Assembly: GCA_026122225.1 (NCBI GenBank)
Contig: JANEZZ010001570.1
Coordinates: forward strand, 1,984,001-2,048,000
DNA length: 64,000 nt
Direction: 5' to 3'
Origin: Heloderma charlesbogerti
Lineage: Eukaryota; Chordata; Lepidosauria; Squamata; Helodermatidae
The translations under genes were made by a program, and so were the position numbers. Below the pieces are notes generated by a model that ran no database searches, was not told where the DNA came from, and was given only the letters and a program-made list of their open reading frames with translations. Shown here piece after piece: positions 11,750 to 23,024 of the stretch; position 1 is the first letter of the stretch, and every line of letters starts with the position of its first letter.

Positions 11750-11960
11750 TGGTTCCAACATATATCAAAATGCCTTAAGAAATGAATATTTAAATGCAAA
11801 TTTGCATGTGGATTTTTTAAAATAAAAAATGCAGATTAATGCACAGGGTGGTTTATCAATAGATGCATGCAAATGTGACATGGACCAGAAATGTATTTAT
11901 TTATTTGTACCCCACCTTTCTACCAAGAAAAATTGCACTATTGAGAAATAGATCGTTTCA
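11750..11960. repeat. Old AT-rich repeat abutting an L2-like 3' end
   Basis: 11818-11885 repeats the CAGATTAATGCA ... GATGCATGCAAATGTGACAT word pair of the 6890 repeat. It is followed at 11893 by TATTTATTTATTTGTACCCC, the reverse-oriented 3' tail style of L2-like LINEs. Both pieces are old and the borders approximate. Confidence 0.35.
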
Positions 11961-12439
11961 GCAAACCCTACCTCAGTATCAATCCTTTATGCTAACGTTC
12001 TCCATATTCTCCATATTCCACAAGCAATGTACAAATTGGGCCTCAACTCATGAATGGCATGATGACAATTTGCAACCAGCTTGTCAGGTCAACTGATCCT
12101 GGAACATTCTTAATTGGCTGCAGGGGATGGTCCAGAGACCATCAATTCTCTCTTCCCACACCTTTTACTACCTGCATAAACATACTACAAAAATCTGACT
12201 CAGAAAGTTTTTCTTTCCTTGAGGAAGCCCAATTACAGTGGTAGTAAGGAATATCTTTAATAATAAAGACGTCATTAGAATGATCAGGAGACAGACAAAG
12301 CATCCCACTTTCCTCTTCTTCTTTTTAAAAAAGAAAGTTTGCCCTAGTAAAGCTCTTGTATTAATCCACTTCTATTCTAGTCACAATTGTTCTAACTCTT
12401 AACAGGACTTTCCTCTTTGCTTCCATTTAAACTTGATTT
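11961..12439. other. Unique sequence, nothing recognised
   Basis: No open frame with domains and no repeat signature. Confidence 0.35.
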
Positions 12440-12900
12440 TCCCCTATTAGGTGAAGGATGCTCAGACAGCATCACATTAATTTCAGTGGACACTGAGCTT
12501 TATCTAATTCAGCAAGCCAGCCTTTGTTAATTAGGCCTCACAGGACGAGCGATAGTGAAGAACGCCTCTAACTGTCATTGATCAATACCCGCAACACAAG
12601 CAGTTTCAGCAGTCAATTACTTCTGTTTCAGAGAAGGAATAAAAAAGTAGCCATTCTTGTTAGCAATCTCTGCTTTTCCAAAATCACTAACTCCCCCCGC
12701 CCCCTGCCACTCCTCTGTTTTACCCCATCACGTTCAGCCAGTTGCATGAAAACAAGATTTTTCTGTCTCTGGTATTACTGCTGTACATTTGCTTCCAAAA
12801 GAGGTTCATTGCAGTCCAGAAAAGAATACTATTCAGCAGTATCTCACACTTTCCAAAGTCTGGGGTGTGATTGATGGGGGAGTCAGCAGTCTGACAAAGC
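12440..12900. promoter_or_regulatory. Candidate conserved non-coding block
   Basis: Unique sequence with clustered homeodomain-type words: CACATTAATTTCAG, CTTTGTTAATTAGG, CTGTCATTGATCAATACC and CAGTCAATTACTTC, all within 12475-12625. This is suggestive of an enhancer. The 98-codon plus-strand frame at 12578 has no recognisable domain. Confidence 0.25.
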
Positions 12901-13839
12901 TGCAAAGATTAGTTGTTTGATCCTGGAGACATGGGCTCTGTTTGATTAGGCCCCAACAGAATACGTACATGGAAACTAATTTAATGTAATAGTGCCCTGC
13001 AATTCTTCAGAGCATGATTGGAGGGTGGGTAGGGGAACAACACAAATGGAAAGCTTTTATTTGCAGGCTGTTTAGTGGTTTGTATATGAACAAGTGATCC
13101 AACAATGTCTTGTTCCACCTCTGCTGCCAGTGTGGTGGATATTTTAACAAGATGCTGTCCACTTTGCTCAGCATTCACGTGTGCAATTTTTATTTGACCA
13201 AAAACAAAACAAAAGCCAGGCATAACAGCCTAAATATAGTACCACTGTGACATGTAGTAGACAATGGCAGTTTTAGCAAGCTCTAAAGTATACTCTCTAG
13301 GAAGAGAAACAGAAGGAAGCAGTATTTTCCTTTTTAAAAAATCCCCCCCCCAAAAAAAAACAGTTCAGGAAAAGACAAATGTAGATTCCTCTATCATTTC
13401 ACCATAACCAGAGCAAAATCCTTTTCCATCACCCACTATTTGCACAGCTATAAAAAATGAGGTTCTGTACAAATGAACAAGGAAGAAGATTTAGCCAGTG
13501 TTATCATTAATCAAAATGGCTGTGTCGCTGAAGCCAGAGACTCAAAGGCTTAATTCCAATTGGAACGAGGAGAGAGGAGGGAAGAATGTCTGCATCCCCA
13601 CATGCAGAGATATGAACCTCAAGAGTGGAATCCCAAATGATTTGGATGAGCATGGAAAGGGGAAAACATGGCTTAGCAGGGAGGGAACATGGATGCATTC
13701 CCTCCATTCCTCTGCATCAGTCCCGTTATTGTGATTGGGACTTGGGCAAGTGTAAGAGGAAACCAGGTATAGCTCTAATTTATTTTGACAGGGCTTGCAC
13801 AGAAAAGTATCCAGTAGATTGTGTCCATTCTCAAGAACT
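12901..13839. other. Unique sequence, nothing recognised
   Basis: No repeat family recognised. The overlapping 60-110 codon frames at 13498-13880 run on both strands and show no domain. Confidence 0.4.
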
Positions 13840-14340
13840 GATATAGTGGGAATAACAGAAACCTGGTGGAATGGGAACAACTAGTGGGATATGGTTATCT
13901 CTGAATACAAACGCTATAGGTAGGAAAGGGAAATGTGTGTCGGGGCCAATGTCACTGTGTACATCACAGAGGGCACAACGTCAAACAAATGGGACACCTC
14001 AAAAGGGGCAGACTCACATCATTGTTGTGAGTGACAACACCAGGCCCCCCATGTGATGCAGTATTGGAGACATGCTATTGTCCCCTTGACCAAAGTAGGG
14101 TGATCTTGAGATGGAGAATGAAATCAAGGAGGCATCCAAAGCAGAAAGTCCTGTATTAGTGGGTGGCTTCAATTACCCTCAGACTGCATAAATGCATATT
14201 CCAGTCATGGCAAAGAGATATAGCAAGATAGATACCGTAAGTGACTGTGCCTAGAACAGTTGCTCACGTTCTTATGAACTGTAGACTCTAAACAAGAAGG
14301 CTACGGAGGGCAAACATGCCAAAGCTGTGTTGTTTGAGAT
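13840..14340 (+). mobile_element. Old CR1-like LINE fragment, endonuclease region
   Basis: Translating across frames gives the AP-endonuclease style of CR1-like ORF2: a GGAATGGGAACAACTAGTGGGA stretch split over frames, then GTATTAGTGGGTGGCTTCAATTACCC, which reads as VLVGGFNYP against the usual V(L/V)GDFN(Y/F)P. Many frameshifts and stops show it is ancient. Limits are approximate. Confidence 0.45.
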
Positions 14341-15360
14341 TCTCCTAGGCTATTGTGGCCCTGGAAAGACAATCAAAACTAGACCTTGGTTGAAATAATG
14401 TGAAAGAATGTGTTTTGCTGCCTAGTTGAAAACAGAAAAATCCATCTCCCCAAAAGAAACATGTGCATACACCAGCTATAAGAAATAAGATGGTTTGAAA
14501 ACTAAAATTAGATATAGCACCTCCAAGCATATCAAGCTTACACACACACACGCACACACGCACACAGCTACCTACCTGTAATGATAATGAATGGAAGGTT
14601 TAATAGGTCTGATATGCTTTACTATCTGAAATAAAGTGAATTTTCATTTAAAGCAATACAGATGCACAGTACCATGGTCATGCAAATGATACGATTGCCA
14701 TTTGCAAGCTTAAACAATTCCAAATCTTTGTATAGAATTTCTAATGCACGTCTATGTCATACTTGGTTAAAAGTAAGTAATTAATTCCAAATGGATACCA
14801 GGTAATGCCAAAAAAAGGGATGGGGGGAAAGTTCAAGCTTAGGAGCATTCAGAATCATGAATATACAGAATGTAAATCTGGAAGAATGTCGATTCCTGTT
14901 ATGGAGCTTGTGTGGAACAGGGAGTGGATTGCCATGACCTTCCTTGCCATTTGCTGGCCAAAGTTCACCTGACAAATTATTTAAAGATTCTATGGCATAC
15001 ACAGAACCACCCTGATCCAGGTATGGGGGCTTGTATATGAGAACAAGTTTCTGCATGCATATATGAAGAATGGTTCTTCATAAATGCACTGATCCATAAA
15101 CCTACTTTGAAAGGCATGTTTTCTCTTGTAGCACACTAAAGATAGTCCTTTCCACTCCTTTCTCCCTGAACACTTGTTCTGTGCTGTAAGAGCCTACCTA
15201 TGACATTTTGGTGTCTGAGATGAAGGACAAGATGCCCTCTCCATTCCATGTACAGAAGCTGAGCAGACTGACAGCTGGATCTTATTATGATGGGTTGGCA
15301 TCCTCCACCACACTTGAGGACAACAGGCTAGCTTAGCGGTGCAGGGCAGATCTGTAGACC
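14341..15360. other. Mostly unique sequence with a (CA)n tract
   Basis: A short CA/CG dinucleotide tract sits at about 14540-14567. No exon or transposon was recognised in the rest. Confidence 0.4.
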
Positions 15361-15362
15361 TT

Positions 15363-15770
15363 GCCATCACTTTATTTATTTATTTATTTATTTATTCAAT
15401 TTGTAACCCATCTATATATAAATACTCTAGGCCATGTACAAAGTTTGAAACAAGTTAACAAAAAATCCAACAATAAAAACAAAACAGCTTAAGAACAGTA
15501 TGCAAGAGTCAGCAAAAGGAACAAGAGTCCTAAAAAGGGAAGGCCTGCCCGAATAACAGAGTCTTTAATGCTTAAGCGCCTTCAATGAGGTCAGCAGGCA
15601 CATTTCAACCAGCAGGTCATTCCACAACTGAGGGGTAGCGAAGGAGAAAGTCCTCTTGCGTGCGGCTGCCAGTCTCACATTAGGCAGCCGCAGCAGAGAG
15701 CCCTCAGAGGACCTGAGGTGGTGGGCTGGGAATTCTGCCCCCAGCATCTGCCACCTAAGGTGACTGCCTC
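15363..15770 (-). mobile_element. L2-like LINE 3' part, antisense
   Basis: The (TTTA)n run at 15370-15396 is the reversed 3' tail. Reading the minus strand at 15565-15747 gives KRTFSFATPQLWNDL, which matches the RAFSV(V/A)AP(R/T)LWNSLP style seen at the C-terminus of the L2-like copy at 50.3 kb. 5'-truncated and diverged. Confidence 0.6.
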
Positions 15771-15837
15771 ACTCTGCCTTCTGGTCTTGAGTGCAGTGCA
15801 TCGAACGAACATGCACACAGCCCATAGTCCCATTGGA

Positions 15838-16035
15838 ATATAGGGAGCTGCCCTTACTGAACCAGACCATTGGTCCATCTAGCCCAGTATTGTTGACACT
15901 GTCTGGCTGTGGTTCTCCAGGGTTTCAGGCAGGATTCTTTTGGAGCCCTATCTGAAGAAGCCAGAACTTGAACCTGGGACATCCTGCATGCAAAACATGT
16001 GCTCTGCTACTGAGCTTCTACAGCCCCTCCCCAAG
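15838..16035 (-). mobile_element. tRNA-derived SINE (non-Sauria type), antisense
   Basis: On the minus strand it opens GGGGCTGTAGAAGCTCAGTA, with an A-box-like AGCTCAGTAGCAGAGC and a B-box-like GGTTCAAGTTC, the pol III promoter arrangement of a tRNA head. The body holds CCTGAAACCCTGGAGAACC and the 3' part CTAGATGGACCAATGGTCTG. This is a common reptile SINE layout; the family name is not certain. Diverged, no clear duplication. Confidence 0.6.
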
Positions 16036-17337
16036 CTTTTGTACACATATATAGCTGGATTGATGCTATAACATATGGAGGAGACTTGTGCAGAAAGAAT
16101 GAGAGGTGGTATTTCAAACACAAAGTAGAGCAATGCAAGGCCATGAAGGCAACAACACTGTGTTTCCTTTCTGGGCCAGTTCTGCATGTGTTCAGCCATT
16201 GTGCTTGCTTCCCATTATTTTGCTAACTGAATCAGTCTCCCTACATCCCTCTTTTGAGAAGAAGAGAGAAAATTGCAAGCACACATCTTGACTTTATTGT
16301 TTCTGCAAAGGAATTGTGCCATTATATTATTGGTTGAGAACCCAGCTGAAACAGTTTGTCATCTGAGAAGAAGATTGTCAGCTGGGAAATTGTTGTTAAG
16401 GAATGAAAAGATCCAAATATGTAGCGCAGTTTGCACTGCAGCAGCGAACACAGCTTGCAGCAAAAGTGTATTATGTCTATTGTTTTGTTGGTGTGTTAGA
16501 TTTTGCTCAGAGGTCATAGCAGATTCTCGCCCCATCTGTTTCTGTTTACATGTGGTTTAAACGGCTGCGTGTCCAATTTGGGAACAAAAGAGATGCAAAT
16601 AAAAAGCATTTCTAATGGACTAGCTTTAATCCAGTAGTCATATTTTTTCTCTCTCTCTTTTTTCCTTGTCACATATAAATGATTAAATACCATTGATATC
16701 ATACACTGACAATATTGAGCTATATAAAGGAGGCCAGAACAAAGCATTATGAGAAAGATGGGGGTGCAACCATAATGGCATCCCCATGTAAAGTTTTCAC
16801 CTCCTCCTATGTAATGCACTACCAGGGGTGGTGTTAGGTACCTAAAAAGATCTGAGGATTAGTCCCATGTAACAAAAAAGCACAAATTTGCATATGCTAA
16901 TTTGCATATGCAAATCTATGTGCATGATTAGAAATAATTAATATAATTTACATTTTATAGAAGGAAAGCTAATTAACCTCTTGCTTGCTTTCAGGACAGG
17001 ACTGTACAATGTCCCAAATTGTGCTTGCTTAAATCTTGCCCTCCAAGCAGCCACACTTTTCCTTGGTCTTTCAGGCCCAAATCCAGATGTGGAGGATGAA
17101 GTGCCTAGGACCACCAAAGAGCTGTACAGAACCTTAAATATTTACCAATTAATTGTAAACTGAGCATGGCACATAGCATGGGAACGTATTGTAGACTATA
17201 ATAGTGCATGCTCTTAGGCTGAAAATGTACAAAATTACTAGGGAGTAACCCAAATTAAACATATGGTCGCCCCACATCACCAACAAGCACAACAGTACCG
17301 GACAGAGACCTCAGGCATGGAGGACATTGCTTTACTG
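16036..17337. other. Mostly unique sequence, possible regulatory stretch
   Basis: No exon or LINE was recognised. 16160-16560 is unique and moderately GC-balanced. At about 16888-16915 there is a near-palindrome of ATTTGCAT / ATGCAAAT octamer (POU) words around TTTGCATATGC. A related word, AGCATATGCAAATT, occurs at about 1397-1410. The meaning is unclear. Confidence 0.35.
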
Positions 17338-17595
17338 TAGGGGTGGGAGAACTCACCCCATCCTGCACCATGTGCCACTTGCCGGACCCCAGCCAGCCAC
17401 CCAACCCTGTTCGCGGCATGCACCAAGCTGCCAGGTGGTCCACAGGCACCCAGTGAGTGCTGTGCAGCTTCCCACTCCTCCACCCAGCTGCCATTTCGTA
17501 CAAAATGACAGCTCAGCCTTTTCCCTAAATTGCAATTCTGTGCAAATGGCGGCCATAAAGAGGCCCATTTATGCAAAATTACAGGTGTAAATGGT
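17338..17595 (+). mobile_element. Probable old hAT-like fragment with TAGGGGTGGG terminus
   Basis: It starts TAGGGGTGGG followed 4 bases on by AACTCACCCC, i.e. a minus-strand GGTGAGT donor-like motif just inside the end, as in the younger family copies. It then contains AAATGGCGGCC at about 17545. No 3' terminus or matching duplication was found, so it is a truncated or decayed relative at best. Confidence 0.35.
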
Positions 17596-19278
17596 CCAGT
17601 TAGACATTTTACAAAAACTGGAGGTGGAAAAATCAATACATGAATGAAGCAATTCAGTGACCAGTGCCATGTTGACATCTCTGCAGACTACACCTTTTAT
17701 TGTGTTCTTATTATTTTATCATGATTATATACTGCTTTAGTTGCCATCCATCTGGCAGAGTCCACAGTACATAAGTTTGAAATAAATAAATAAACAAAAT
17801 GGTAAGAGTTATATATTAATAATAAAATAAAAATCTCAGAAGATCCACACTATTGCCTATAAACACACATACACTGAACTCATTCTACCAGTCGGTGCAT
17901 CTCAGTGTGCAAGCCCCATTGAAATGAACGGTAGTTAGGTCAGAGCTTATCTATTGCAGATCACCGATTTGTTTTAGTGGGGCTTGAGTAGGGGATCTTG
18001 CCCGTATCAGATTCTTGTGTGTTTGGGGTATTAAGAATTTACTGGCATTTCCTCTTTGCTTTCCATTTTAGCCAATTTTTGTAGCAGATTGCTTTTAAGT
18101 TAAAAAAAAATCTATCTCTGAAGCAGAGACCTTTGTTCTCAAATATTAGTGAAGTAAAGACAAAAACTAGTACAGTAGATTCCTACTGTGGTGTATCTAT
18201 TACATTACTTTGAATTTTCTTTCAACTCAGCAGTACAAGATGCACACAGTGAGCAAATTCTGAATAAGGTTGAAAGAACTAAGAAAGGTCCTGAAAACAT
18301 TATCTGAAAGCTGACCTCATTTACAGTTTCTTTTCATCGCAGTATCCTCCTTGTTTTCCAGCATCAAAAACACTGCATTGTAAGATGCCCTTACATAGCA
18401 CCTTTTCAAAGAAGCAATCAAAGAGCCCCACAAATATACAAATATGATCTGCAATATTGCCTCAAATGTCCCTTTTGCTATTTTTAACCAGCTAAGATAT
18501 GAAATTCAAGCAAGAGATATCCAAGTACTCATGAGTATTCTGAACAACTCTCAGCACCGCAGCATTCAATGGCTCTCTTTGGCATTCTTCTTTCTTTAGA
18601 CTGGAGATTATAAAAGCAAGGTTGTGTTGTTGTTGTTTAAAGTAGGACTTATCATTGCTATCAGTTTAGGCAGAAAAACGATGACACATTAATAGGAGTG
18701 AACTGAGGCTATGATGTTTTTAAGGGGGAAAGGAAATGCAATGTGCATTAATACATTGTGCTACCCTAACCTAGAACTGAAACTCCAACCTAGAGGGAGG
18801 CAGGAGGTCATATAAGCATGTTCCCATCCCAGTATCTATGGGAGACCCCACCCTATCTCAGAAACCCAGCACTGGTCTATCCAATGGACCAGGTCTCTTC
18901 CTAGTGATATTGCCCAACTGGGTAAGGTACCAAAGAACCATGTGAGGCCAAAGCCATCTGGGCCCAGACAAACTCCAGAGCCAGCCACTAACCCATTGGA
19001 GAAGACTATAAATAGTGTCCTTATCACATGAGGAGATATCTCAGGGTGTGTTCCCTAATGTCATTTGTGCACTCACCTACACCATGCTCTTCTCCAAAAT
19101 AAGGCATTAGATTCAAACAGCACCCACTCCCCAAAATATGGCATTCAAGCCAATCAAGGATGTACAGTACAACATGAGAAAATCTGAGGCATTCCATTGC
19201 CCCAAAGCCAACCAAGGTGTCCCAGGAGCCATAGAATTGTACAGATTTTCCTCTCCCATGTTGTAGACAGATCCAGTA
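17596..19278. other. Mostly unique sequence
   Basis: 17700-17800 has a LINE 3'-end style (TATACTGCTTTAGTTGCC, then AATAAATAAATAAAC). 17895-17950 has the CCCCATTGAAATGAACGG word common in reptile repeats. Nothing else was recognised. Confidence 0.35.
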
Positions 19279-20010
19279 GCTTATTAACCACCCTGCACAT
19301 GCTGGGCACTAGGGGTGGATGGACTCACCTCCATCTGTGCTGCACGTCGCTCACCAAGACCCCACCGGCTTCCTGCTCCTGTTCACCATGCGAGCCACTG
19401 CATGGTCCATGGGTCTACCAAGTGGCACACAACCACCTGATCCCTCACTGAGCTGTCATGTTGTGAAAAAAATGGCAGCTCAGGTTTCTTCATAAATGTA
19501 ATGCTGCATGAACAGCAGCCATAAAGAGGCCATTTATGCAATATTACATTTATGAAAAAAACCCAGGTCATCATTTTTTTGCAAAATGGTGGCTCAGCAG
19601 ACCAGTGGGGATCACTGCACTTGCTTGACTAGGCATGTGGTTAGTTGGGCAAGCACAGTGGTCTGCAGACTGGACTCCAGGAGGCCGAGCAGAGGGGAGT
19701 CAACTGGAGACCACCCCCTTCCTGGACTCCCACAACATCCCTACCAGTCATATGCTTGCCAATTTATATAATTACCCCACTGGGCACAGCTTATCATGAC
19801 CTTCAAAACCCAGTGAAGGTGTGTTGTTGGGGTTATTAACAAACCACCCAGAACCCATGGCCTGTTATAGGGTTGCTGGGTGGTTTGTTAACCACCCCAA
19901 CCAACCACACTCTCTAGGTTCAGACATCATGACAAGCCACATCCGGTGATAGTAATTATGTAAATCAGACTGGCATGCAACTGGTATGTGCAGGGTGATT
20001 AACAAGCCAC
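19279..20010. mobile_element. Fold-back inverted-repeat element with a nested insertion
   Basis: The left end (19279-19302) and right end (19983-20008) are inverted repeats sharing TTAA(C/T)CACCCTGCACAT. Near the middle a second inverted repeat pairs 19828-19851 with 19876-19899, about 24 bp each and nearly perfect, around TTAACAAACCACCC. It has no coding capacity, so it is probably a MITE. The piece 19310-19779 looks like a later insertion, because CTGGGCAC stands on both sides of it. Class is uncertain. Confidence 0.5.
19310..19779 (+). mobile_element. Older hAT-like element nested in the fold-back element (470 bp)
   Basis: It begins TAGGGGTGGATGGACTCACC and is bounded by an exact 8-bp repeat, CTGGGCAC (19302-19309 and 19780-19787). 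The minus-strand GGTGAGT near the start mirrors the outward donor-like motif of the younger family. The 3' terminus (TTACCCCA) is a poor match to CACCCCTA, so the right border is less certain. There is no open frame of interest. Confidence 0.45.
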
Positions 20011-20519
20011 TGTAGTTTATTAACCACCTTCATGTTGTGCAAACCAGGTCAGTGAGGAAGCTGCCACAATGGCTCCCCCCTGAGCTTGGAACTCCGACCT
20101 GGGGGTGGTGTTGGGCTGCAGCAGTGGGTGGGGAGAGAGTGGCCATGGAGCTGAAGTCCTCTCAGCCCCCAACCACAGTCCTCTCAGCCCCCAGCCATGT
20201 CTCCAACACAGAGGGGAACTTAGACCAGCTCTAAGACTGGTCGAAACGCACTGGGAATATTTTCTTAAAGTTGAAAATAATGCTGTTGGGATGGGGGGAA
20301 CAACCTCCACCATTCCTTCCACTCTGCCAGCAAGAGCCTAGAATCATTTTGGATGAATCGTAGCCTCTGAGATCAGAGTCCTCCATCCTCCATGCCTCTT
20401 CCCGTTTAGGATGACACTCTAAGGATGTAATCCTATGAATATTCAGAGAGAAAAAAGGCTTACAACTCCCAACATGCTGTTTTTTCTGTCTAAACATGCA
20501 TAGGATTGTGCCTTAAATG
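20011..20519. other. Unique sequence, nothing recognised
   Basis: Short open frames on both strands between 20020 and 20500 overlap each other and show no domain. Confidence 0.35.
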
Positions 20520-20690
20520 TGATTTACTCCACATGTTTTTAAAGATGGTTATCTCCTGTTTGTTATTTGCTTATATATTGCTTTAAAGATTTTAAATTGT
20601 ATGTTGCCTTGGGGACCTTTTTTAGACTGAAGCATTTAAAATGTATGTTTTTAATAAATAATTGCAATAAATTAAATACAATACAATACA
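20520..20690 (+). mobile_element. L2/CR1-like LINE 3' end remnant
   Basis: It shows the 3' UTR style TATTGCTTTAAAGATTTTAAATTGTATGTTGCCTTGG, then AATAAATAATTGCAATAAAT. Only the end is present. Confidence 0.45.
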
Positions 20691-21433
20691 GGATCAAAAA
20701 AGTAAAAACAAACAAAAACAAAAAAACACCAGGAAAGGAAAACATACACAATGTCTTAATATTTCTTCTCAGATGAATTCCACTAATTATCTTCCAATAA
20801 TCCATAAATGGTTTCTTATAATTAGTAGTCTTGATAGCCCTTCCCACCAATACATTTCATGCATTAGTATTATATACAAGCCATCTGAGTCCCTTGTTGA
20901 TATAGTTCTCTTTGCTATTATTATTGCCTCATTTAACAAGTTACCTATGTGATGTCTATAATTTGTACAAACTCTGCAAGTCATTTAACAACAGATTTGA
21001 GGATTCATTACCAGTTCTACCCCTTTAATCTGCCTGAAAAAGATAGTCTCTTTGCATATTATGAGTAGTATTCACATTTAATATTTCAGATTTGCCCTGT
21101 ATCTTGATATAGTACTAAAAGATTGCAGTTCCCGTATCACAGAAAGCGAGACCAAGACTTGATTGGAGAGTTGAAGTACCATATAATCAACAACCTCTGC
21201 TTATGCTCTGATTATTGTTGGGTTCTCCTCTCAACCAGGAATGAGGCTGGTTGAGGTTGAGTTAAACACTTCTTTATTCATGCATAAAGGTTGGCTGCTA
21301 ACAGGTGGGAACAACAACCTTCTTCTAACAAGCACACATATACCTGAGAATGCGACAGACTCAAGGGCCAATCACAGTGCGGCCTAATGGCTAATCGTAA
21401 TATAGCATACTATTAGTATATGTCATACATTAC
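20691..21433. other. Unique AT-rich sequence
   Basis: No exon or repeat family recognised. Confidence 0.35.
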
Positions 21434-21449
21434 TCAAGATTATTCTTTA

Positions 21450-21788
21450 AAGGTAAAGGTGTCCCCAACCAGTCCTGTCCGACTCTAGGGTGCGGTGCTC
21501 ATCCCTGTTTCTAAGCCGAAGAGCCAGCGCTGTCCGAAGACGCTTCCGTGGTCATGTGGCTGGCATGACTGAACACCGAGGTGCACGGAACGCTGTTACC
21601 TTTCCTGCTGAGGCAGTACCTATTTATCTACTTGCAATTTCTTGCTTTTGAACTGCTAGGTTGGCAGAACCTGGGACTGAAGACGGAAGCTCACTCCGTC
21701 ACGCAGCACTCGGGTCTCGAACAGCTGACCTGCTGACCTTCCAGTCTGCAGTTCAGCGTCTTAACCACTAAGCCACCACGGCCCCACT
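21450..21788 (-). mobile_element. Sauria SINE copy 1, antisense
   Basis: A full tRNA-headed SINE on the minus strand: GTGGCTTAGTGGTTAAGACG (A-box region) at the right end, a B-box-like GTTCGAGACCC, a central domain, then the LINE-derived tail GAGTCGGACAGGACTGGTTG and a GGACACCTTTACCTTT end. The tail differs by one base from the BovB 3' motif at 6.44 kb, showing which LINE mobilised it. It is flanked by a perfect 16-bp target-site duplication, TCAAGATTATTCTTTA (21434-21449 and 21789-21804), proving retroposition. Confidence 0.93.
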
Positions 21789-21804
21789 TCAAGATTATTC
21801 TTTA

Positions 21805-22683
21805 TCATATGAGTATTCCTAAATTAGGACAAATATGGCAAAGCTCACAAAATCATTGGTTAGTAAACAGTAATTTCTACCAGAGAGAAAAACAAGAAAC
21901 ATCTGGCACATTACTCAAGCTTTCTGAGCACTATTACCAAGTTCCCCTTTCCATTAGACCTTGAGACCTGGAATCCTTGACCCTTGATCTAGGACAAGAT
22001 TAGCCAGGCCAAATAACCACCTTAGGATAATTAAATCCTCTCACTATCCCTTTTGCATTCCTTTATAAATGGAAAATTCCTAATGGTGATAAAGGAAGTT
22101 ATCACCAGGGCAGTAAAGCATGACCAGAAGAAACTACTGCCACTGGGAAGCCTTGGAAATATTTTTGTTTTGTTTTAGTATTTATAAGCCACCGATCTGA
22201 ATCAGAACCATCCAAGGCAGCGAACAAAATACAAGTGGAAAAATAAAAATACAATATTAGAGTATTATAATAAAACTTTAAAATTAAAAAACAACAACAC
22301 TATGTTGTCTAGGAGAGTGATATTATGGAAAGTGACTCTCCTTTCATTCAATGCTTTTAACATTTAAGAAAGATTCACCAAATCTTTCTCAGTGGAAATT
22401 CCAAATAAAATATAGCTGCAGGAAGATATAACATAAATATACCCTAAATGTTGGGATTCTTTGAATGGCATGAACACCTCCCAGTACATTTTATTTTTAC
22501 ATATGCAGTGCACTCAGGCTACATGTACTGATACATCCTTATTAGTAAATAAAATAAATAAAATAACATATAAAGAAATAAAATATAAGCCGTTATCGTT
22601 GCTATTTGGGCAGAATCCAACAGTGACCAGCCGTACACGGCCAGCCCTGCCAATTCCATTGCACAAGTGGTCCCCACCATTTA
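21805..22683. other. Mostly unique sequence with a small LINE 3' remnant
   Basis: 22155-22280 has the reversed 3'-end style of an L2-like LINE (TATTTATAAGCCACCGATCTG, then CAAAATACAAGTGG). The rest is unrecognised. Confidence 0.4.
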
Positions 22684-23024
22684 TAGAATCATAGAATCAT
22701 AGAATAGTAGGGTTGGAAGGGGCCTACAAGGCCATCGAGTCCAACCTCCTGCTCAGTGCAGGAATCCAAGTCAGAGCATCCCTGACAAATGGCTGTCCAG
22801 CCTCGCCTTGAACGCCTCCAGTGTGGGAGAGCCCACCACCTCCCTAGGTCATTGGTTCCATTGTCGTATTGCTCTAACAGTCAGGATGTTTTTCCTGATG
22901 TTCAGCCGGAATCTGGCTTCCTGTCACTTGAGCCCATTATTCCGTGTCCTGCACTCTGGGATGATCAAGAAGAGACCCTGGCCTTCTTCTCTGTGACAAC
23001 CTTTCAAGTACTTAAAGAGTGCTA

